A DNA stretch of 64,000 nucleotides from a virus. A program made the position numbers and the translations under genes. Positions 16,073-22,539 of the stretch are shown here, one piece after another (within the stretch, counting starts at the first letter, position 1; the number at the start of each line of letters is the position of its first letter). Location: positions 1 to 64,000 of IMG/VR virus record IMGVR_UViG_3300020583_000224, one strand, 5' to 3'. The notes beneath the pieces are model-generated. The model was not told the DNA's origin and did no database searches. It saw only the letters and a list, made by a program, of their open reading frames with translations.

Positions 16073-16380
16073 CCGAGCAGCGCGGAAGTTTCGTCGAGTG
16101 GCTCGCAACGAAGCAGGCCGAGCCGAAGGTCATCACTGTCCAGCGGTTCGCGTGCCAGTTCTGCCACCGCGGCCATTCCACCCGGAAGGCCGCCGAGCAG
16201 CACATCGCCCGCTGCTGGAAGAACCCGGCGTTGCGGGGCTGCAAGTCGTGCATCCACTTCGAGGCCGAGCGCGCTGAGCCCGAGGTCGGTCTCCCCGGCA
16301 GCGAACTCTGCATGGCCGACGCGATCGATCTGTCGGCCGGGCTGCGTTCCGGCTGCCCGCTATGGGAGGCGGCCTCATGA
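16069..16380 (+). CDS. zinc-binding early protein, paralogue of the 21396 product
   Basis: A 103-residue protein with FACQFCHRGHSTRKAAEQHI, then ARCW and CKSCIHFE, forming a likely C2HC/C4 zinc module. The block EQHIARCWKNPALRGCKSCIHF is closely matched in the protein at 21396-21704 (IEHIARCW, CKTCRHFE), so the phage carries two copies about 5 kb apart. The role is unknown; DNA- or protein-binding adaptor is likely. Confidence 0.55.
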   Translation: MTEQRGSFVEWLATKQAEPKVITVQRFACQFCHRGHSTRKAAEQHIARCWKNPALRGCKSCIHFEAERAEPEVGLPGSELCMADAIDLSAGLRSGCPLWEAAS

Positions 16381-16688
16381 CCCCCATCACCGCCGAACGC
16401 CGCCCTGGTGGCGATCTCCTCGTCACGGGCCTGCTGTCTCACTCGGACGTGCTGGACGCTCTCGCCTCGCTGCTGGTTGACCCGGAAGTCCTTGAGGCCG
16501 CAGCGAACGTCGAGAAGTGGGACCGGGCGCGCATGGATGTGCCGCCGGGTTCGCTCGAGGACGGCTTGTACGTGTCGGCGCGCTCGGATCTGGCCGCGCT
16601 GCTCGCCTCGGTGCAGGTGCGCCTGACGCGGCGTGACCTGGAGCCGCTGCTCGACGCCATCGACGCACAGAAGCTGGTGGACGCATGA
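16377..16688 (+). CDS. small acidic early protein, unknown function
   Basis: A 103-residue protein, mostly helical and acidic, without recognised motifs. The start is the ATGA overlap with the zinc protein. It directly precedes the exonuclease gene and overlaps it by ATGA. Confidence 0.5.
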   Translation: MTPITAERRPGGDLLVTGLLSHSDVLDALASLLVDPEVLEAAANVEKWDRARMDVPPGSLEDGLYVSARSDLAALLASVQVRLTRRDLEPLLDAIDAQKLVDA

Positions 16689-17563
16689 CCATCCTGGAAG
16701 AACGCCCTATCACCGTCACGGCTGCCGCGCCGCTGGTGCGCGTGAAGTCGCGCGGCTACTACAAGGACTCGGTGACCGGCGACCGGTACACGTCGGTGAC
16801 GACGATCATCAACCGGACGGTCGCGAAGCCGGCACTGGTGCCGTGGTCCGCGAACACGGTCGCGAAGTGCGCCATGGACAACCTGCCGTACCTGGCGCGG
16901 TCATCCCGCACGGACGCGGACCGGATCGACGCCTACGACTGGCTGCGTGGCGCGGCCGACCGGAAGAAGGAGGAGCGCGGTGACATCGGCACGGCGGTGC
17001 ACGCGCTGATCGAGAACCGGATCCTCGGCACTCCGGTGCCGCCGGAGGTCAGTCAGAACGAAGAACTCCTTCCGTACGTGGAGCACTTCGAGGCGTTCGT
17101 GCGCGAGTGGCGGGTGACGTTCACCGCCTCCGAGATGATCGTCGGGAATCTGACGCACCGGTACGCGGGGACGCTCGACTTCCTCATGTCGAGCCCGCTG
17201 ATCGCGAAGAAGCTCGACACGGACCCGGCCATCGAGATTTCCGGCGACCTGAAGACCGGTGGGGAACTCGACACCAAGCGGGGCGTGTACCCCGAGGCCT
17301 CGCTTCAGATGGCCGCTTATTCGCATGCCGAGTTCGCGCAGTTGCGTGACGGCTCGCGTGTGCCGATGCCGCCGGTCGCCGCGATGGGCGTGGTGCTGCA
17401 CCTGCGGCCGGAGGGTTACCGGCTGGTTCCGTTGAACGTCGGCCGCGACGTGTTCACGGCGTTCCTGCGGCTGCGGCAACTCGACGAGACCTGGGTGACC
17501 GGTTTGTCGAAGCACGTCATCAGTCCCGCTCTCACTCTCGAAGACGAAACGGATGTGGCCTGA
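16685..17563 (+). CDS. RecB/Cas4-like PD-(D/E)XK exonuclease
   Basis: A 292-residue nuclease with the RecB-family order of motifs: GTAVHALIE (H106), YAGTLDFL (D165), SGDLKTGG (D188-x-K190) and ASLQMAAYSHAE (Q208). Enzymes of this group resect double-stranded DNA ends for phage recombination, replication or repair, and are common in the early region of Streptomyces and mycobacterial phages. It is coupled to the Gp3-like gene by a one-base overlap (TGATG). It lacks the four cysteines of Cas4 iron-sulfur proteins. Confidence 0.75.
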   Translation: MTILEERPITVTAAAPLVRVKSRGYYKDSVTGDRYTSVTTIINRTVAKPALVPWSANTVAKCAMDNLPYLARSSRTDADRIDAYDWLRGAADRKKEERGDIGTAVHALIENRILGTPVPPEVSQNEELLPYVEHFEAFVREWRVTFTASEMIVGNLTHRYAGTLDFLMSSPLIAKKLDTDPAIEISGDLKTGGELDTKRGVYPEASLQMAAYSHAEFAQLRDGSRVPMPPVAAMGVVLHLRPEGYRLVPLNVGRDVFTAFLRLRQLDETWVTGLSKHVISPALTLEDETDVA

Positions 17564-18756
17564 TGCCGATCCTTGATCTCCAATTGCGCCAGCGGGAGCT
17601 GGGGCGCATCCGTATCGGCAGGAAGGCCGCCGGTAAGAGCAATCCGCAGAAGCTGGACAAGTTCCGGTTCACCTCGGCGTCCGGCGAACTGATCGAGCAC
17701 ATCGCCGCCATGTACGGCGGGACGTGCGAGCCGTGGGTGAACGACGGCCAGTCGCAGTTCGAGGTGTTCACGGCGGTGAACCGGCTGCCGATCCTGGTGC
17801 CGCCGCAGCCGATCTCGCAGTGGTATGAGATGTGGTCGGGTGGCGGCTGCCAGCGGCGCTGCGACGGGCAGAAGAACATTCTGGCCGGGGATGCGGCGTG
17901 TGCGTGCCCGGCGGACCCGCTGGACCGTGCGGAGCTCGCCGCGAAGGGTAAGGCGTGCAAGCCGACGACGCGCCTGAACGTGGTGCTGGCGGACATCCCG
18001 GGGATTGGGGTGTGGCGGCTGGAGTCGCACGGCTATCACTCGGCGGTGGAACTGCCGATGGTCGCGGAGTTCCTGGCACAGGCGACGGAGGCGGGCACGT
18101 ACCTACCTGCCGAACTGGCGTTGATGCCGCGTTCGTCGAAGCGGCCGGGTGTGGGTCGGCGCGAGTGGCTGGTGCCGGTGATCGAGGTGAAGACGACTCC
18201 GCGCGCCCTGATGGCTGGAGACGTCAACGCCCTCGGCGCGGCCAAGAGGGCTGAGATCACTGCGGCCCGTAAGGCGATTGAGCCCGCGCGGATTGACTAT
18301 GTGGCGCTCGCCAAGGACTGCACGACGCCTGCGGCGGTCACGGCCATCTGGAACGCGGCGCGCGAGGCCGGGCACCTTACCGATGAACTCAAGGCGCAGA
18401 TCGCCCCGATCGGGCAGCGGCTGCGCGAGGAGGCGGACAGGCTCGCCGCGCTCGGCCAGGGCTGCCCGTGCGGCGGCACGATCGACGAGGACGACCACGA
18501 CGAGGGCTGCCCGAACGCGCCGACCATTTTCAGGAGCGGCGCCGTGGTGGATGCCGAGATCGTCGAGCCTTCCGAGGAACTCGACCTGCTGTGGGCTTCG
18601 ATCGTCGAGAACTCGGACGGCATGGACTACAGGCAGCTCGAGCGCGAATTCGCGGCCCGGACGCACGGTCTGCATCCGCAGTCGGCGAACGCCGAGCAGT
18701 TGCGGGCGTTCCTCGCCCACCTTCAGAACACGGTGGCGGCGGGGGTGGCCCGATGA
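17563..18756 (+). CDS. phiC31 Gp3-like protein (recombination directionality factor family)
   Basis: A 397-residue protein. The N-terminal 220 residues resemble the Streptomyces phage Gp3-like family: LDKFRFTSASGELIEHIAAM, EVFTAV, LPILVPPQPISQW, then a WSGGGCQRRCDG cysteine motif and IPGIGVWRLESHGYHSA. Gp3 of phiC31 is the directionality factor of a serine integrase, but the family also occurs where its ancestral role seems to be in DNA metabolism. Here a tyrosine integrase is present and the gene lies between two nuclease genes, so a replication/repair role is more likely. The C-terminal part has CPCGG and CPN metal-binding residues. Confidence 0.5.
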   Translation: MPILDLQLRQRELGRIRIGRKAAGKSNPQKLDKFRFTSASGELIEHIAAMYGGTCEPWVNDGQSQFEVFTAVNRLPILVPPQPISQWYEMWSGGGCQRRCDGQKNILAGDAACACPADPLDRAELAAKGKACKPTTRLNVVLADIPGIGVWRLESHGYHSAVELPMVAEFLAQATEAGTYLPAELALMPRSSKRPGVGRREWLVPVIEVKTTPRALMAGDVNALGAAKRAEITAARKAIEPARIDYVALAKDCTTPAAVTAIWNAAREAGHLTDELKAQIAPIGQRLREEADRLAALGQGCPCGGTIDEDDHDEGCPNAPTIFRSGAVVDAEIVEPSEELDLLWASIVENSDGMDYRQLEREFAARTHGLHPQSANAEQLRAFLAHLQNTVAAGVAR

Positions 18757-19556
18757 ACGCGCCGTGGCACCTGGGCCGCATGGCCGCCCTCGATTTCGAA
18801 AGTACGGACAAGATTCCGTCCACGGCCCGCATCGTCACCTGCGCCCTGATCGAGGTGGGCGGCGGCGAGCCGACTGTGCCGCGCACTTGGCTGGTCAATC
18901 CGGGTGTTCCGATGAATCCCGAGGCGATCGCGGTCCACGGGATCACGGATGAGCATGCTGCACGCTTCGGCACTCCGGCGGCGCCCAGCGTGAAGGAGAT
19001 CGCTGAGGCCGTGGCCGAACTGGTGGCCGCCGGAATCCCGCTGGTGGGCCACAATCTGGGCGGCTATGACCTGAACCTGTTGGACGCGGAGTGCGCCCGC
19101 CATGGTCTGGGTTCGCTCGAGGCTGCGTGCGGCCAGCCGCTCAGCCGCGTGATCGACACGATGGTTGTGGACCGCCATACCGCTCCGTTTCGCCGCCGCG
19201 TGTCGGAGTCGCAGGGCCCGTACCAGCTCCGCACGACGGCTGAGACGTACGGCCTGGCGTGGGACGAGGGCGCGGCCCACGGCGCGGATTACGACGCTCT
19301 TCAGGCGGCGCGCATCGCGTGGCGGATGGGCGACATCGCCCACCGGCCGGCCGAGCAGCGCCCGGACTGGGTGCGCAACCTGCGTGATGGCGGCGCACGG
19401 TTCAACCTGCTGGCGAACGTGTCGCTCGAGGAGTTGTTCGAGCGGCAGCAGGTGTGGCACCGGCAGTGGGCCGCGGACTTCCAGGAGTACCTGCGCAGGT
19501 CGAACCCGGACGCCGTGGTCAGCGGCGACTGGCCGCTTCAGGGCGGTGCCTCGTGA
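18753..19556 (+). CDS. DnaQ-like DEDDh 3'-5' exonuclease
   Basis: A 267-residue protein with Exo I LDFESTD (D14, E16), Exo II GHNLGGYDLNLL (about 105-116) and Exo III HGADYDAL (about 183-190), the DEDDh pattern of polymerase III epsilon-type proofreading exonucleases. It likely trims 3' ends in phage replication or recycles host DNA. ATGA joins it to the Gp3-like gene and GTGA to the next. No phage DNA polymerase is seen in this window. Confidence 0.8.
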   Translation: MNAPWHLGRMAALDFESTDKIPSTARIVTCALIEVGGGEPTVPRTWLVNPGVPMNPEAIAVHGITDEHAARFGTPAAPSVKEIAEAVAELVAAGIPLVGHNLGGYDLNLLDAECARHGLGSLEAACGQPLSRVIDTMVVDRHTAPFRRRVSESQGPYQLRTTAETYGLAWDEGAAHGADYDALQAARIAWRMGDIAHRPAEQRPDWVRNLRDGGARFNLLANVSLEELFERQQVWHRQWAADFQEYLRRSNPDAVVSGDWPLQGGAS

Positions 19557-19918
19557 CGTGGCTCGCGCAGCATCTCCCGACCTTCCTGTGGGCGCTGGTC
19601 GCGACCGCGGTCATTCTCGTGTGTTTCCTGTGGGCGGATTGGGCGGACCGGCTTGAGGAGGCCGCGAAGAGCAAGCCGAAGCCTCCGATCACTGCGGCTG
19701 AGGTCGAGGAGTTCGGCGAGAGCACGGTGGAGCACCTCGAGGCGTACGTGAACCAGGAGGCGGAGGCGGCCCGGCTGTTTGCGGAGTACGCGAACCGGCC
19801 GATGGCGCAGCGTCCCCGGCCGGATGTGACTGACCCGGGTGAGCCGTGGCGGTTGCGCCGCGGTGCCGCGACCGATGACCAGGCCCGCTTGGTGGAGCTG
19901 GGCGATTCCGATGAGTGA
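19553..19918 (+). CDS. single-span membrane protein
   Basis: A 121-residue protein with one N-terminal hydrophobic helix (about residues 10-30) and an acidic, helical C-terminal domain. No family was recognised. It begins in GTGA and shares 8 bp with the next gene. Confidence 0.5.
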   Translation: MTWLAQHLPTFLWALVATAVILVCFLWADWADRLEEAAKSKPKPPITAAEVEEFGESTVEHLEAYVNQEAEAARLFAEYANRPMAQRPRPDVTDPGEPWRLRRGAATDDQARLVELGDSDE

Positions 19919-20888
19919 CAACGAAACCCTTGGTGGAGACATGACGATCGTCGACCCGAACCGGCAGGCCCCGCGCCCGCAGCCCGACCCACAGGCCGGC
20001 CGCGTCCACGGCGTAGACCAGGCGGCGCTCACCCGCGCAGACCAGGCCCGCACCGACGCGCACCGTGTCGCGTCGCTCGTCCAGATCGCCCGCGAGGGAC
20101 ACGGCGAGGCGCGCGACCACGGCGAGGACGCCCACCGGCTGCGCGACGCCATCGACACGCTGTACGACCGGATCGCGTCGAAGCCCGGCGACCGGCGTGT
20201 GCGGCTGGATCGGGCGCTGCACGGCATGGACGGGTCGCTCGACGAGGAAGCGGTGCTCGAATACCTGGACCTGACCGGCCGTGAGGGCATGACGGCACGT
20301 GGCGCGTTGCAGCGGATCCTGGATCGGCGCACGTTCCCGGAGTTCGACGGTGGCCAGGAGTTTTCGGATCGGCTGCATTCGCTGGCGCACACGTGGGAGC
20401 AGGGCGCGCGGGCACAGGAGGCTGCGGTTCGTCCCGCACTGCCTGCTGCTGCCGCGCCTTCGCCGGCCGCGCTGCCGCACCGTGAGCCGATTCGTCCGGC
20501 GCATCCGCCGATGGTGCCGCCCGCCCCGCCGGAGTCCCCGGCCGAGCAGACGGGCCAGATCTTCGCGGCGCTGCGGACCAAGGGTTACTTGATCTCGTCC
20601 GACATGGAGGCCGCAGCGCGCAAGGACCATCAGTCGGGGCTAACTGTGGCCGCGCCGGACCCGAAGTTCTCGGCGTCCGCGCTGCCGCAGACCCGCTCGG
20701 GCGACACGCAGCTGATGAAGCCGCTGACGGATGAGGTGCTCGCCCACCTGGACATGGCCGACGCATCAGTCGAGGCGCCGAAGCCGGAGCAGCCGGTGGT
20801 GCCCCCTTTCGCCTCGGCGGCCGTGGAAACCGGCGCAGTAAGCCGGTCGGCGGTCGCGGCAAGCGGAAGCGGTGACTCCGATGACTGA
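19911..20888 (+). CDS. early structural-disorder-rich protein, unknown function
   Basis: A 325-residue protein. Residues 20-175 form charged helices (ARTDAHRVASLVQIAREGHG); residues 185-230 are an Ala/Pro-rich linker, followed by an acidic C-terminal part. No catalytic motif was seen. The helical and linker organisation suggests a scaffold or adaptor. It lies in the replication/recombination gene group and overlaps both neighbours. Confidence 0.5.
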   Translation: MSDNETLGGDMTIVDPNRQAPRPQPDPQAGRVHGVDQAALTRADQARTDAHRVASLVQIAREGHGEARDHGEDAHRLRDAIDTLYDRIASKPGDRRVRLDRALHGMDGSLDEEAVLEYLDLTGREGMTARGALQRILDRRTFPEFDGGQEFSDRLHSLAHTWEQGARAQEAAVRPALPAAAAPSPAALPHREPIRPAHPPMVPPAPPESPAEQTGQIFAALRTKGYLISSDMEAAARKDHQSGLTVAAPDPKFSASALPQTRSGDTQLMKPLTDEVLAHLDMADASVEAPKPEQPVVPPFASAAVETGAVSRSAVAASGSGDSDD

Positions 20889-21249
20889 CCCGTACGCAGA
20901 CGCCGTGCGTATCGGCTTGGAAGTCTGCGGGAAGCTCGCGACCGCGCGCATCGGCAGTCCCGTGCTGGTGGGTGTGGCGGAGCAGACGGTCGTGTACCCG
21001 CCGCTACTGCTCCTGCCGGGCACTCCGGTCGTCGAGTTGATCGTCGAGTCGGCCGGGGTGCACGTGGTCACGTCGCGGCGCGGCCACTACGGCGTACTGA
21101 CCGAGCCTGTGCTCATCCCGTTCCCGCAGGTTGACCGCGTGCCGTGCCTGTCGGGGCTGTCGCTGGACGTGTGGCGCGAGGCCGTGGACTGCGCGCTGAC
21201 TGCGGCACTGACTGGGCTGCCCGCCCGGCGGGCGCGCACCGGACCGTAA
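20881..21249 (+). CDS. small early protein, unknown function
   Basis: A 122-residue protein with a beta-rich middle (VELIVESAGVHVVTSRRGHYGV). GTG 20872 is an alternative start; ATG 20881 is preferred for the shorter overlap. It is the last gene before a structured 146-bp gap. Confidence 0.5.
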   Translation: MTDPYADAVRIGLEVCGKLATARIGSPVLVGVAEQTVVYPPLLLLPGTPVVELIVESAGVHVVTSRRGHYGVLTEPVLIPFPQVDRVPCLSGLSLDVWREAVDCALTAALTGLPARRARTGP

Positions 21250-21257
21250 CCAAGACC

Positions 21258-21353
21258 CCGGCCTGAATTCCTCCGAGCAGGCCGGTAGTCGCAGGCGCAC
21301 CTCCACGCGCCTGCGGCACGGGGCCGCATCGCACTCGAGAAGCGGTGCGGCCT
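21258..21353 (+). promoter_or_regulatory. three consecutive hairpins in the 21250-21395 gap
   Basis: HP1 pairs 21258-21265 with 21278-21285 (8 bp, perfect). HP2 pairs 21290-21298 with 21307-21315 (9 bp, perfect). HP3 pairs 21321-21332 with 21342-21353 (12 bp with two wobble pairs). They follow one another with gaps of only 4-5 nt, and no T tract follows, so they are not ordinary terminators. Possible roles are mRNA stabilisation, RNase III processing or protein binding between two parts of the early operon. Confidence 0.55.
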
Positions 21354-21395
21354 CGAGGAGGAAACCGATTCAGCCATCCAATCTCGGAGGACCCC

Positions 21396-21704
21396 ATGAC
21401 CAGTACTATCGAGAGGCCCGAGCCGCTCGTTGTGTTCCGCAAGAGATTCAAGTGCCCGTGGTGCCGGTTCCAGCGCAGCACGGAGAAGCCGGTCATCGAG
21501 CACATCGCTCGCTGCTGGTCCGACCCGGCGAAGCGGACCTGTAAGACGTGCAGGCACTTCGAGCGCGGCTACACCACGGCCAGGTTCAGCGCGTACGAGC
21601 CGCCGGAGTCGCTCGACGTGCCGGACGAGTGCGCGCTCGGCGAGTCACTGCCGGAGAACGCGCCGGTCGTCGGCTGCGCGCTGTGGGCGGTGGTGAACTC
21701 ATGA
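21396..21704 (+). CDS. zinc-binding protein, paralogue of the 16069 product
   Basis: A 102-residue protein with FKCPWCRFQRS, HIARCW and CKTCRHFE, a six-Cys/two-His module shared with the 16069-16380 product (same spacing, different flanks). CGGAGGA lies at ideal distance from ATG 21396. It begins a new gene block after the triple hairpin. Confidence 0.6.
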   Translation: MTSTIERPEPLVVFRKRFKCPWCRFQRSTEKPVIEHIARCWSDPAKRTCKTCRHFERGYTTARFSAYEPPESLDVPDECALGESLPENAPVVGCALWAVVNS

Positions 21705-22168
21705 CGACACCTGCCGACCTGACGGACGGGCAGCTGCTCGCCGAGATCCGTACCGCTGAGACGGCGGCACTCGACCCGGAGACCGTGCTGACGGCGCTCC
21801 GGAGTGCCACCGCAGCGCACCTCGAGCGGCGCCCGAACCCGTTCGCCGCGCTCGCCGAGCCGGACGACCTGCTGCTCGCCCAGCCGCCGTTCCAGGTGGA
21901 CTCGTGCGAAGACCTGTCCGCGCTGGTGGACTCACAGGCACCCCGGCCGGCCGATGCTCCGCACGCGCGGCCGGCCGGGGCGAACGCTCCCGCGACGCTT
22001 TCCACGACGGAGGCCGCGTCGATCCTCGGCGTGTCCCGCGCCACCCTGGTCCGCTACTGCGAGGACGGGCGGCTGCCGTATGCGAAGCCCGGTAAGCACC
22101 GGCGGCTGCGGCACGCAGATGTCCTCGCGTTCAAGGACGCCACCACACACGGGCGGGTGGCGTCATGA
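21701..22168 (+). CDS. excisionase-family HTH protein
   Basis: A 155-residue protein. The C-terminal 55 residues are a MerR/excisionase winged HTH (TTEAASILGVSRATLVRYCE, DGRLPYAKPG, HRRLRHADVLAF). The N-terminal 95 residues are acidic and probably form a protein-interaction domain. It is the second excisionase-like gene of the window (compare 14396). It could be a transcription regulator of this block or the true excisionase. Confidence 0.65.
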   Translation: MTTPADLTDGQLLAEIRTAETAALDPETVLTALRSATAAHLERRPNPFAALAEPDDLLLAQPPFQVDSCEDLSALVDSQAPRPADAPHARPAGANAPATLSTTEAASILGVSRATLVRYCEDGRLPYAKPGKHRRLRHADVLAFKDATTHGRVAS

Positions 22169-22539
22169 GCCCTGTCCGCGAGGCCACCTCGAACCGGCTC
22201 ATCCTGCTGCGCTCGATGAGCGAAGCCCAGTGGATGAGCAAGGTCCGCGAGATCGCCAAGCGCTACGGCTGGACCAGCTACCACACCCGGAACTCGAAGG
22301 GCTCCGACCACGGCTGGCCCGACCTCGTCATCGCGCACGCCGGGCAGCGCCGCACCGTGTTCGCCGAGCTGAAGAAGGAGGCCGGCAAGGTCACGCCCGC
22401 GCAGCGCACATGGCTCGAGCATCTCGCCTCATGCGGGTTCGAAGTCGCTGTCTGGCGACCGCGCGATGAGGACGAAGTGCTCGCTGTCCTTGGTCCGCAG
22501 AAGCTGCGCGCCACGTGGGCCGAAGGAGGTGCCTCATGA
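22165..22539 (+). CDS. VRR-NUC domain nuclease
   Basis: A 124-residue stand-alone VRR-NUC protein: SEAQWMSKVREIAKRYGW, then GWPDLVIAH (catalytic D), TVFAELKKEAGKVTPAQ (E-x-K) and WLEHLASCGFEVAVWRP. These PD-(D/E)XK enzymes resolve branched DNA or nick and degrade DNA in phages. It is coupled on both sides by ATGA. Confidence 0.8.
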   Translation: MSPVREATSNRLILLRSMSEAQWMSKVREIAKRYGWTSYHTRNSKGSDHGWPDLVIAHAGQRRTVFAELKKEAGKVTPAQRTWLEHLASCGFEVAVWRPRDEDEVLAVLGPQKLRATWAEGGAS

